Assembly (NCBI GenBank): GCA_900551075.1
Contig: URVB01000029.1
Coordinates: 1-43,842 of the forward strand
Origin: an uncultured Blautia sp.
Lineage (GTDB): Bacteria; Bacillota; Clostridia; Lachnospirales; Lachnospiraceae
Length of the DNA stretch: 43,842 nt
Direction of reading: 5' to 3'
Shown here piece by piece: positions 16,985 to 25,348 of this stretch. The notes below the pieces were generated by a model. It did not search any database and had not been told where the DNA came from. It worked only from the letters and a program-made list of their open reading frames with translations. How positions within the stretch are numbered: the stretch's first letter is position 1; each line of letters opens with the position of its first letter. The translations under genes and the position numbers were made by a program.

Positions 16985-18161
16985 TAATACTACCTCCTTT
17001 TTGCATCTTGGGCGTGTAAAGTACAGCCAAAAAAGAAAAAATAAAAGGATTGTATGCAAAGTCAATCAAATGCTGATCAATCATTGCTGAAATTGCTATC
17101 AGGGCTATACAAACCGGCCACAAAAAATCCCCCTTTTTTATTCGCTTATAACAATAGATAACATGAATGACACAGACAATAAGCAATGCAAGTATCCCAA
17201 ACATAAACATAATTCTCATATAGGAAATATCAATATATGTGTATGATGATATTCCTCGCTGAGATAATTTTTCAACTGTTCCGCCATTTCCATGCTGTTC
17301 AATATAGCTGCCAAATAAACTATATTTATACTCTTTTAAATAAACCGAGCCATACTGTAGCCGTCTTGATAACAAATTATTTAATTTAACCATCAGGGCG
17401 CTGGATGAAGTATAAAATGCACATAACCCTGTCGACAGCGCAGCACAAAGCGGAATTGAATATATAATGAGGATTTTTTCAGCCCAAAAAATTTTCCCCT
17501 TTTTATTGAATTGCTTAATAAAAAATGCACTCACGATTGTGATCAAAATCATCATTTCCGTTAATCTTACATTACAAAACATTTCCAACAATCCAACAAC
17601 AACTATATAGGCCAACACTCTTTTTACCTTTAACACTCCTCTGCAAAGATAAAAATCTGCGAGAATAAAATAGAAGATATGTGCCGCAAAATTAGTTGGA
17701 TATACTGAGCCAAACGCATGACGGTATGTTCCATTCGTTCTCATATACGTTAGATCACTTATGATTCCTATTTTCGATGATATAAAAGCTACCGCCGTCA
17801 TACTGATTCCAACATATAATGTTATACATAGCAATTTATCAAACGAGACTCTATGGGCTGCAACAATGAACAATACTATTTCAAACAAACTGCTATATGT
17901 TGATGCCAAAAAAGTCAGTAACGATAATCCTATTACTACAGAAGTAATGATCAATCTGGCTCTGGTATAATGTTTATCAAAAAAACATACTTTTAAAATT
18001 AGTAGTATCATTGCAGACAGCTTAATATATTTGAGCCAGCCATTAGGATATTCGTTAACAAACATCGTGCTCTCATAAAATTTCGCACCATAATATATTC
18101 CAAATGCCAACAAATATAATTTTTCTGCATTTATACGCAATAAATCATTTTTTATAATCAT
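16947..18161 (-). CDS. wzy: Wzy-type polysaccharide polymerase
   Basis: 404 residues with about 10-11 predicted membrane segments and a larger loop near residues 270-305, as in O-antigen/capsule polymerases. Sequence similarity in this family is low, so the call rests on topology, AT-rich composition and position next to wzx. TTAGGAGATAATAACA precedes the ATG. It is in the operon after the GT2 gene (77-bp gap) and runs into wzx. Another membrane protein of the cluster, such as an O-acetyltransferase, is less likely because the typical motifs are absent. Confidence 0.8.
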   Translation of the reverse strand: MIIKNDLLRINAEKLYLLAFGIYYGAKFYESTMFVNEYPNGWLKYIKLSAMILLILKVCFFDKHYTRARLIITSVVIGLSLLTFLASTYSSLFEIVLFIVAAHRVSFDKLLCITLYVGISMTAVAFISSKIGIISDLTYMRTNGTYRHAFGSVYPTNFAAHIFYFILADFYLCRGVLKVKRVLAYIVVVGLLEMFCNVRLTEMMILITIVSAFFIKQFNKKGKIFWAEKILIIYSIPLCAALSTGLCAFYTSSSALMVKLNNLLSRRLQYGSVYLKEYKYSLFGSYIEQHGNGGTVEKLSQRGISSYTYIDISYMRIMFMFGILALLIVCVIHVIYCYKRIKKGDFLWPVCIALIAISAMIDQHLIDFAYNPFIFSFLAVLYTPKMQKGGSINVEKQSGKKLYI

Positions 18162-18238
18162 TGTTATTATCTCCTAAGAACATCCCGGATAACGACATTC
18201 AATGGCCAATAATATGAGATGAATTTTTCATAGAATAC

Positions 18239-19294
18239 TTATTTTTTTGTTGCCTGAATGTGTTTCATATAAGCATACAATCTTAATGCCGGTATACACT
18301 GCATTTTTGCGCACAAGATAACTACCTTCTGCTTCTTTTCCAGCTTGTCAATATCAACCTGTCTTATTGCCGTTTTATACGGTTCAGAATTCATGACCAT
18401 CTTTAATTCAGATATTACTTCGGCCTTCCCTTTTGGATTATTCGGATTAAAAAAATATTGAAACAGTTGCATTGCAAAAAACATGCATACACGTCCATAA
18501 TGTGCTTTCATGAAACTTTCATCCTTTTTCGTCTCTTTAATCCATTCTTCTGTTTTTTCATAACCCCGATTTAAAATATCCATTGTCTGTGGCTTAAAGG
18601 CATGCGTAATAGAATTTGGAAGCATTCTATAATTATATGTAACTTCAGGAAGGTAACAGACCGTTTGAACATGATCCAACATATGCAATGACCAGAGTCC
18701 ATCATCAAATCTGCCTTTGACATATGGATCAAAGTATATTTTATTATTCTTAATAATTGACATCCTTACCAGCTTTGACCATGGCGCAGCAAACCCTATG
18801 ATTGTCTTATTGGTATAATAAGGGCTGTACTTATGGCATAAAATAAATTTCTGTATACTGTTTATTGTTTCTCTGTCACTTGTACAAAAGCCTTGAGAAA
18901 ACAAATAGCCCCTCTCCTCAGACTTAGGATAGTGAACCAAGACATCAGACATAACACAATCCGCATTGTTTTCCTTCGCTGCCTTATACATATTTTCAAG
19001 CGCATCCGGTTCCAGCCAGTCATCGGAATCAATAATGTATGCCCAGTTTCCTGCTGAAAAGTCAATACCGGTATTTCTTGCTTTAGATACTCCGCCATTT
19101 TCTTTATGAATAACTTTAACGCGAGGATCCTTCTTTTCATATTCATCACATATTTTGCCACATCCGTCCGGTGATCCGTCATCTACTAAAATCAGCTCAA
19201 AATCTGTAAACGTTTGCGCCAAGACGCTGTCAATACATTCTCCTAAATATTTTTCTACGCCATAAATAGGCATAATAAACGATACTTCAGGCAT
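18239..19294 (-). CDS. Family 2 glycosyltransferase
   Basis: 351 residues. The GT-A fold is clear at the N-terminus: VSFIMPIYGVEKYLGECIDS, then FELILVDDGSPDGCG (nucleotide binding), ENGGVSKARNTGI, and the metal-binding DSDDW at about residues 92-96. The C-terminal half is helical and specific to the acceptor. AAGGGAGGAACAGAA precedes the ATG. It is the only non-priming glycosyltransferase in the operon, so it should add the second sugar of the repeat unit. Donor and linkage cannot be told; galactofuranose is possible given glf downstream. Confidence 0.92.
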   Translation of the reverse strand: MPEVSFIMPIYGVEKYLGECIDSVLAQTFTDFELILVDDGSPDGCGKICDEYEKKDPRVKVIHKENGGVSKARNTGIDFSAGNWAYIIDSDDWLEPDALENMYKAAKENNADCVMSDVLVHYPKSEERGYLFSQGFCTSDRETINSIQKFILCHKYSPYYTNKTIIGFAAPWSKLVRMSIIKNNKIYFDPYVKGRFDDGLWSLHMLDHVQTVCYLPEVTYNYRMLPNSITHAFKPQTMDILNRGYEKTEEWIKETKKDESFMKAHYGRVCMFFAMQLFQYFFNPNNPKGKAEVISELKMVMNSEPYKTAIRQVDIDKLEKKQKVVILCAKMQCIPALRLYAYMKHIQATKK

Positions 19295-19307
19295 TTCTGT
19301 TCCTCCC

Positions 19308-20159
19308 TTAAAGTTCTACACTGGCAACTCTCGGCTCAAAACAACAACAAGGTCTAAGACAAACAATTCTAACACCACTGGCTCTCTGTGGTCCCACCTT
19401 CAAAAAGGTAGCAATTACCGAATTATTGCCTTTCAGACCAAGCGCCCCGATATTTGCTTCATTTACCTCTCTTGTGATCCTCTGTTCCAATTCACTCTGA
19501 ACATCATAATTCCCATGTACCTGTGCTTCCATCATCATAGCAGCGGCTTCGTAATGCGATCTGCCTATACCTACAGCTAATGTACATGGTGAACATCCCA
19601 ACTGCGCCACAGCTTCCCTGGCCCAAGCCACAATTTCCTTGACAACTGTATCAATACTGTGCTTATGGAATACTCTATAGTCTTTACCTCTGATAGCAGG
19701 ACCTCCACCCTCCATCATGATATACACCCGGATAACTTCTTCATCAATCTTTCTGATCTGTATTGGAGCAGGCAGCAATGCGCCAGAGTCCTCATTCAAC
19801 CCACCTGACTGATCCAGCCTTTGCTCATCATTTCCTTTAATTGCCATAGGGCGACCGGGAAGTATTCTCAATCCCCGGGCAATGCCCTCATAAATAGCCT
19901 GAAGCATCTCACCACTGACTTCCCGATTCTTTCCAACCTCTAAATAAATATGTGGAATACCTGTATCATCGCAAAGAGGGCTTCTATTTTGTGCAGCCGC
20001 CTTTACATTTTCTACAATCTGCTCCATTACCCATTTCGATTGCGGGTTGCTTTCTTTTTCAATTGCACGCTGATATGCCCTGTTCTTATCTTCCCTAAAA
20101 GTGGAGCTGGCTGTTACCAATGTTTCAGAAACCTTTGCCACAATGTTATCATAATTCAT
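19308..20159 (-). CDS. Class I fumarase / L-tartrate dehydratase alpha subunit-like [4Fe-4S] enzyme
   Basis: 283 residues from ATG 20159, which overlaps the beta-subunit stop (TAATG); the open frame back to 20261 is rejected as overlap. The family adds or removes water on four- or five-carbon diacids (fumarate/malate, tartrate/oxaloacetate, mesaconate/citramalate). Signature segments are PLCDDTGIPHIY (first cluster Cys), GGLNEDSGALLPAPI, QLGCSPCTLAVGIGRSHYEA (second Cys) and a Cys-rich C-terminus (VCLRPCCCFEPRVAS). The C-terminus is divergent, so the third cluster ligand is uncertain. A housekeeping fumarase in the middle of a capsule operon would be odd, so a dedicated diacid substrate is inferred. 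Confidence 0.88.
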   Translation of the reverse strand: MNYDNIVAKVSETLVTASSTFREDKNRAYQRAIEKESNPQSKWVMEQIVENVKAAAQNRSPLCDDTGIPHIYLEVGKNREVSGEMLQAIYEGIARGLRILPGRPMAIKGNDEQRLDQSGGLNEDSGALLPAPIQIRKIDEEVIRVYIMMEGGGPAIRGKDYRVFHKHSIDTVVKEIVAWAREAVAQLGCSPCTLAVGIGRSHYEAAAMMMEAQVHGNYDVQSELEQRITREVNEANIGALGLKGNNSVIATFLKVGPQRASGVRIVCLRPCCCFEPRVASVEL

Positions 20160-20659
20160 TAGTAGATACTCCTTCCTCCTGCTGCTGCAATAATAACAGG
20201 ATAATCTTCCACCTTCACTCGATAGAGTGCCTCCATTCCAAGCTCTGGATGCGCAACACATTTCCGTTCACTGGTTTTGCTTTCTAAAAGAGCCGTAACC
20301 GGAGGAATAACGGCATATACCGCATTTCTCTCTGCCAGAGCATTAACAGTCTCAGCTTTAATTTTGCCTTTTCCCAGATGTATCTTTATCCCTGCATTTG
20401 ACAACGGAACCATACTGGACTCAATTTCCAGTTTATTACTGCTGGTCGGACCAATCCCCGCCGGACTGACCGCCGTATGGAAGATAACACTTCCCCTTAA
20501 GTCAATACCAGAATCCAGTATTCCTTTCTCTATTTCCTTCACAATCTGTGGAAGAACTGCATCTCTTCCACAAAAAATATAACCGGAGATATAAACCATA
20601 TCTCCAACGTTCAGGCTTTTTATCATTTCATCGGAAATCGGTGTCTGAATTCTTCTCAT
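20159..20659 (-). CDS. Class I fumarase / L-tartrate dehydratase beta subunit-like
   Basis: 166 residues from ATG 20659, which has AGAGAGG 6 bases upstream; the frame also opens at 20686 in a TAATG overlap with the previous gene. This is the swivelling C-terminal half of class I hydro-lyases. It has QTPISDEMIKSLNVGDMVYI, SGYIFCGRDAVLPQI, GIGPTSSNKLEIES (substrate loop), LGKGKIKAETV and PELGMEALYRVKVEDYPV. The usual SGTIYTARDAAH motif has become SGYIFCGRDAVL, a change near the active site that suggests a non-standard substrate. It forms one enzyme with the alpha subunit just downstream. Confidence 0.88.
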   Translation of the reverse strand: MRRIQTPISDEMIKSLNVGDMVYISGYIFCGRDAVLPQIVKEIEKGILDSGIDLRGSVIFHTAVSPAGIGPTSSNKLEIESSMVPLSNAGIKIHLGKGKIKAETVNALAERNAVYAVIPPVTALLESKTSERKCVAHPELGMEALYRVKVEDYPVIIAAAGGRSIY

Positions 20660-20685
20660 AGTTTTCCTCTCTGATTTTCTGTGCA

Positions 20686-21822
20686 TTAAATACTAAAAAG
20701 ACTTGTATAGCAGCCCTCATTTTTAATCACACCGTACACTTTTGCCCGCATGACAATTTTTTCTGCCCAGCATCGATGCGGGCCTATCTCATTCATCTTG
20801 TTTTCACTCTTACTCTTAATCACACCGCCGCTGGTATTAAGTACCTGCATTGCATCATTGTACACCTCCTGTGTTACGGCCAGCATCCCATTAACATATG
20901 GAATGTGTGTCGGATGAATGATAGTTTTACCAATAAAGCCATTAGCGCGATCCAACAGCAATTCACGCAGCAAACCATCAACAGCATCATTGATCAATGT
21001 TTCGCGACGAAACAGTGACTCGTTAATACTTCCCGGCATATCCCCAAACTTCATTTCCTTTGTTGCTCTAAAATATTCCCAAACAGGGCCAGAAACACTA
21101 TAATCATTATTGCGTGAAAATACATTCAAAACATCCTTCAGGCAGTCACGCACGGTCATAATGTCATAAATGGTATAATTGATCCCACGACGTACGCCAA
21201 ATATAGAAGACCAATCAGTTCCTCCCACCCGGACATTCAATACAAGCCTTTTATGGCAATCCAAAATTTCTTTAACTCCCATAAGTTCCGGGATGCGCGT
21301 TTCCAGATACGCCATATCTTTCGATTCCAGAATAGGCATACCATAGATAATCTCCCCAAATTTTTCGTTTAATTCCTCTAAAATTGAATAGTATGCTTCT
21401 CCATTTTCCTTATTGAATTTCGGAAAGTTAAATCCTGTGATCAAATGAATCTGTTCTGGTTTTAGCATAGATGTAAAATGCTTAAACTGCTCTACATTGC
21501 GAACTCTGAAAATTATTAAAGGGATTTCCTCATATTCAATAGTTCCTTTTTCTAATTCACGATTCAATGCATCTAACAGGTGCTGGACATTTTGCTCCGC
21601 TTCCGGAACAAGTTCTTCTTTACAAGCATCTTCAAAGCACATAACCATCGAAGTAAGACCCGGATACTTTTTTGTCAGAATAGGATTCAAAAAGTCTTTT
21701 GTTCCAGGCATATACATCGTTGCACCAAGACAGTATCGGAGCATACTTTGATCCGTATACTTATCAAAATCAATTGGCTCAATCACAAATTTCGAGCTTG
21801 GCTGATTTGCATGATGTCTCAT
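20686..21822 (-). CDS. CitE-like (HpcH/HpaI aldolase/citrate lyase beta) TIM-barrel enzyme, tellurite-cluster type
   Basis: 378 residues, longer than standard CitE. It has the CitE-like acidic segment SMVMCFEDACKEELVPEAEQ, the basic IIFRVRNVEQF, the barrel strand LVLNVRVGGTDWSSIFG, and SGPVWEYFRATKEMKF, GKTIIHPTHIPYVNG and SENKMNEIGPHRCWAEKIVM. The last segments match, from memory, the long CitE-like proteins of ter (tellurium/stress) gene clusters, which sit with ATP-grasp ligases in a proposed nucleoside-like metabolite pathway. Here too an ATP-grasp gene is adjacent (22 bp upstream). C-C bond formation or cleavage on an oxoacid is the family chemistry; the substrate is unknown and no CoA ligase is nearby. 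Confidence 0.85.
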   Translation of the reverse strand: MRHHANQPSSKFVIEPIDFDKYTDQSMLRYCLGATMYMPGTKDFLNPILTKKYPGLTSMVMCFEDACKEELVPEAEQNVQHLLDALNRELEKGTIEYEEIPLIIFRVRNVEQFKHFTSMLKPEQIHLITGFNFPKFNKENGEAYYSILEELNEKFGEIIYGMPILESKDMAYLETRIPELMGVKEILDCHKRLVLNVRVGGTDWSSIFGVRRGINYTIYDIMTVRDCLKDVLNVFSRNNDYSVSGPVWEYFRATKEMKFGDMPGSINESLFRRETLINDAVDGLLRELLLDRANGFIGKTIIHPTHIPYVNGMLAVTQEVYNDAMQVLNTSGGVIKSKSENKMNEIGPHRCWAEKIVMRAKVYGVIKNEGCYTSLFSI

Positions 21823-21843
21823 TCACTATACCTACCTTTCTTC

Positions 21844-23097
21844 TCATTTTAGAAGGCTTTGACTTAAATAAATATCCTTTCTCATTGCAGGATGCTCTTC
21901 CACATCGAATACTTCTATATGCTCATATACATTTTTTACTTTTTTCAAAACTTCTTCAACGCTTCCTCCTCGTACCGTAAAAAAACCCACCTTTGCCCTA
22001 TTGGCTGATTCATCTGTAACTATGGTTCCCGGTACTCTTGCTATCATATAGTCATCAATTATTCCTGACGCTTCTAATTCGGCCAGACCATCTATCCGCT
22101 TAAACACACAGGGGGTTGCATAGATTGAATGGATCACAGTCACGCCTTCATAGTTTCTTATATCAAATTCGGGTTTCTCGCCTAAATATGCAGAAATCGT
22201 AAAATCAAAATAATCAAATCCCAGCGTGTCTTTAATATTATGATAGCTATATCCACCAGCAACCCTGCAGGCAAATTCAATGATATTTATCTCATTACCA
22301 TTTACCATTAGCTGCATAAACATCGGTGTAGTATTAAGTCGAAAGCTATCCGCAATTCCCTGTGCCGCATCTTCGATTTTTTTTCGTGCATTGGCAGATA
22401 TGTTTGCCGGCCATAACGATCCGATTGCTTTTGTAGTTTTATTGTCATCGGATGTTTCTCTGACTTCACTGTACTTTTCGGATAACATCAGCACCTGAGC
22501 CTTACCAGCAACAATAATGCAATACACATTGCATTCTTTTCCAACCGCTTCCTCCTCAATAATAGCAACTCCCGTTCGACTGGACTTCAGCGCAATCTCG
22601 GTAAAACGCGTCAGTTCGTACTTGTTTAATACTCTGTTTACGCCGGTGGAGCCTGAAGAATCCGCAGGTTTTACAAAAAGTGGATATGTAAGATTAATCT
22701 TTTCCAACTCATCCGTAGAAGAAATACAGACAAAATCTGTTGTTGGAATATTATTTTCTTTCATAATTCTTTTCATTTTTTGCTTGTCCGAAACTTCCAA
22801 GGCTGTTTTATATGAATACATATGTGGCAGGCATAATTCCTCTGCAATCATGGATATTGTGGCATTTAAATGTTCCAAACAGCTATTAATTACCAGTTTG
22901 ACATTACGTTCTTTAGCAAGCTTTTTAATAGCATCCGTATCAAAAGTACTGACCTTTATATGTTCATCTGCAGTTGCTGCAGCAGGAGGATTATCCAGAT
23001 AATCAACTAATATCGTATAATATCCTCTTTTTTTGAGCCGTTTTATCAAAATTTTATGAGCTTCAATGCCTCCAAGGACAATCACAATTTCTCCCAT
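21844..23097 (-). CDS. ATP-grasp carboxylate-amine ligase
   Basis: 417 residues. The pre-ATP-grasp domain begins IVIVLGGIEAHKILIKRLKK. The ATP-grasp core has SDKQKMKRIMKENNIPT, YPLFVKPADSSGSTGVNRV (glycine-rich loop), IIEEEAVGKECNVYCII and the metal-binding EINIIEFACRVAGGYSYH. The C-terminal subdomain resembles those of amino-acid/peptide ligases. It activates a carboxylate as acyl phosphate and joins it to an amine or thiol. Context suggests joining the organic acid made by neighbouring enzymes to an amino group, perhaps of the amino sugar or an amino acid. AAGGAAG precedes the ATG; the 21-22 bp spacing to the CitE-like gene means one operon. Confidence 0.88.
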   Translation of the reverse strand: MGEIVIVLGGIEAHKILIKRLKKRGYYTILVDYLDNPPAAATADEHIKVSTFDTDAIKKLAKERNVKLVINSCLEHLNATISMIAEELCLPHMYSYKTALEVSDKQKMKRIMKENNIPTTDFVCISSTDELEKINLTYPLFVKPADSSGSTGVNRVLNKYELTRFTEIALKSSRTGVAIIEEEAVGKECNVYCIIVAGKAQVLMLSEKYSEVRETSDDNKTTKAIGSLWPANISANARKKIEDAAQGIADSFRLNTTPMFMQLMVNGNEINIIEFACRVAGGYSYHNIKDTLGFDYFDFTISAYLGEKPEFDIRNYEGVTVIHSIYATPCVFKRIDGLAELEASGIIDDYMIARVPGTIVTDESANRAKVGFFTVRGGSVEEVLKKVKNVYEHIEVFDVEEHPAMRKDIYLSQSLLK

Positions 23098-23112
23098 AAT
23101 TCCACTTCCTTC

Positions 23113-24021
23113 TTATTTGATAGTTCCTTTTGGAGACTGAATAGCTTCCGGATAGTATTCATCAATCATTCTCTTAACCAAACTTACCTGTTTAGCTCTC
23201 TTTCTAGCATCATCCTCAGTAGAATCCCAACTGTGTGATGCGGCTACAGAGCCTCCTGTTTTCAAATAAATTGGCGCTGCTACACGAATCATCTCAGGGA
23301 CTTCATAATGACGGATAAATCCACCTGTAGACTTCGGATTCTCAGTATGAATATCAATTGGACAATTTACAGCTTCACGCATGGCTGCCAGCATTTGAAG
23401 CTGAATGTCTCGAACCGGGTTGATAGAATCAGCTCCGAGCATTTCCAAAACCTTTCCGGAGCACGGATTCCCGTGACCGGCATGAGCAGAAATCTTGAAA
23501 TAACAGTCAGCAGGAATTTCTCCCGCTTTTCGCATTTCATTCAATACCCACAAACAGCCTTCATCATATACAAGAAATCCCCTGCAGCCAAGCCTTGCTG
23601 CTCTCTTTACATCCTCAATTGCACGAACAATCTGCTCCTGCCCACGCAACCGATATCCCATACGGACGCCCTCTTCTGTATGAACAGATGCAGAAGTATC
23701 GGTCGTAGCACGAGGACCAATTGCAAGAATCAGGTCAGTCTCCCACTGATGAGCATATTCAACCATCTGCGAAATCTCTTTATCCGTCAGGCGCATAATC
23801 CCCTGTGTCTGAGTAACACGATGCAGATACATCCCATAGCTGTCCATTGCCTCCAGTAATGCTTTCATAACCTTCGGTCCTTGAATTCCAGGCACCTCAA
23901 AACGATACTGTCCCCCATCACCAAAGCGCTTCTCTGATGTCGGAAGATTATATGAATCGCCTGTCGGCTGTCCAATGGATTTCAAAAATGCCCTCGTCTG
24001 TTCCATACTGTTCATCATCAT
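23113..24021 (-). CDS. Uncharacterised TIM-barrel protein, possibly U32-peptidase-like
   Basis: 302 residues, no named enzyme recognised. Recognisable features are YRFEVPGIQGPKVMKALLEA, MYLHRVTQTQGIMRLTDKEI, LILAIGPRATTDTSAS, YDEGCLWVLNEMRKAG, YFKISAHAGHGNPCSGKVLE, CPIDIHTENPKSTGGFIRHY and IYLKTGGSVAASHSWD. Regular strand/helix alternation with loops at strand ends fits a TIM barrel, and the LGCRGFLVYDEG stretch recalls U32-family proteins. Three ATGs are clustered at the start; the second or third is better spaced from AGGAG. It sits between PrpD-like and ATP-grasp genes (15-19 bp gaps), so it most likely works on the same metabolite. Confidence 0.7.
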   Translation of the reverse strand: MMMNSMEQTRAFLKSIGQPTGDSYNLPTSEKRFGDGGQYRFEVPGIQGPKVMKALLEAMDSYGMYLHRVTQTQGIMRLTDKEISQMVEYAHQWETDLILAIGPRATTDTSASVHTEEGVRMGYRLRGQEQIVRAIEDVKRAARLGCRGFLVYDEGCLWVLNEMRKAGEIPADCYFKISAHAGHGNPCSGKVLEMLGADSINPVRDIQLQMLAAMREAVNCPIDIHTENPKSTGGFIRHYEVPEMIRVAAPIYLKTGGSVAASHSWDSTEDDARKRAKQVSLVKRMIDEYYPEAIQSPKGTIK

Positions 24022-24039
24022 AGTCTCCTTTTCCTTTCA

Positions 24040-25323
24040 TTAATCATAAACATAATTAACTATATCACTTGCCCTGTCGCCTAATAACAAACTGGCTTTT
24101 TTAATAATTTCATGGCGATTCATCGGATTTTCAGGATCACCTTTCGCATAATTTACCTGTTCTGAAAAAACTTTATCTTTATAAAAAACTGTCACTTTTG
24201 CTATTCTTTTTTCAGGACTTTCTTTTGTAAAATCAGGATTCTCATAAACCATTACTCTCCTCGTAAGTTCCAAAATATCTTGCCTTATTGTATTTTGCAG
24301 TTCAAACACAGAAACATCTGCTTTTCCCAGGATGAACGCAGCCGCTACGCTATAGGGTATACTTAATTTTGCCGAAGATGTACCAATAATCTCTGTATGG
24401 TCGTGTCCTTTCATTGCAAGGTGGTAAGTCTGAACTTCAATCTTCTCAATTGTTTTAATATCAGTTTCAGAATCAAACTTTTCTCTTATCGTCAATGCGG
24501 CCTCAATTGCTGAATGACAATGCCTACAGGCAGCATAAGGCTTCACATAAATCCGCTCTATTTCATAGTACTCTGCAGATTCCACCATCTTCCCCATCTC
24601 ACATTTCCGACTGAACAGTTTCATAAAACCACGTTCGCCATCTAAAATATCATCTGGTCCACAAAACCCTGTTAATCCCATATATGCAGCCGTCAATCCA
24701 TCCATAGCAGCCCGACCAATATTGTAAGGTTTCAACTCAGATGCCTGTTCCTGTATCTCAAGAATCCCCGTAGCACTTGTTGCTGCGGCAGCCAAAACAG
24801 TCTCTATCTGTCTTTTGCTCATCTTTAAAGCTACTGCCACTGCAATAGCAGCTCCAATTGTTCCACACGTACCTGCCGTGTGAAAGCCGCATTTCTTATG
24901 CGATGGTTGCATTGCTATTGAAATCCGGCAAGCTGCCTCGTAACCAATTACTATCCCTCTCAGTAAGTCCCGTCTGTCTATATTATTTTCAGATTCTGCT
25001 GATATCAGAGCAGATATGATTGAGCCTCCTAAATGTATCATAGCAAAACGCTGGCCATCATCCAGTTCAAGACTATGTGAATTAAATCCATTTATTAATG
25101 CAGCAGTCTTACTATCAGAAACAACTTCATACCCTATAACCGGTGCAGTTCCATTTCCAACATACCTTAAATAATTATCCCAGCATTTCTTATTCACCCG
25201 CGCTCCTGCTTCTGTAACTGCTAAATAATCAAACAGACAGTCTTTTGCTTTTTCATATACCTGATCAGGAATAAACTGTGCTTTATCCAGTAAATAATTT
25301 ATAAAAATAGTAGCCTGTCCCAC
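24040..25323 (-). CDS. MmgE/PrpD-family dehydratase/decarboxylase-like enzyme
   Basis: About 427 residues, a typical length. The family includes 2-methylcitrate dehydratase (PrpD) and cis-aconitate decarboxylase. It has GFNSHSLELDDGQRFAMIHL (active-site helix), GYEAACRISIAM, GFHTAGTCGTIGAAIAVAVA, SELKPYNIGRAAMDGLTAAY and PYAACRHCHSAIEAAL. I start at GTG 25321-25323, which has AAAGGAG 6 bases upstream; the ATG at 25401 overlaps the previous gene by 53 bp and has no site. The MmgE/PrpD family acts on tricarboxylates or branched diacids, which fits the adjacent CitE-like and fumarase-like enzymes. Confidence 0.88.
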   Translation of the reverse strand: MGQATIFINYLLDKAQFIPDQVYEKAKDCLFDYLAVTEAGARVNKKCWDNYLRYVGNGTAPVIGYEVVSDSKTAALINGFNSHSLELDDGQRFAMIHLGGSIISALISAESENNIDRRDLLRGIVIGYEAACRISIAMQPSHKKCGFHTAGTCGTIGAAIAVAVALKMSKRQIETVLAAAATSATGILEIQEQASELKPYNIGRAAMDGLTAAYMGLTGFCGPDDILDGERGFMKLFSRKCEMGKMVESAEYYEIERIYVKPYAACRHCHSAIEAALTIREKFDSETDIKTIEKIEVQTYHLAMKGHDHTEIIGTSSAKLSIPYSVAAAFILGKADVSVFELQNTIRQDILELTRRVMVYENPDFTKESPEKRIAKVTVFYKDKVFSEQVNYAKGDPENPMNRHEIIKKASLLLGDRASDIVNYVYD

Positions 25324-25348
25324 TGATTTCTCCTTTACTATCAATCCT

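Noticed and set aside
20160..20261. N-terminal extension of the fumarase alpha-like protein
   Set aside because: It would overlap the beta-subunit gene, has no family similarity, and the internal ATG at 20159 forms the TAATG junction seen elsewhere in the operon.
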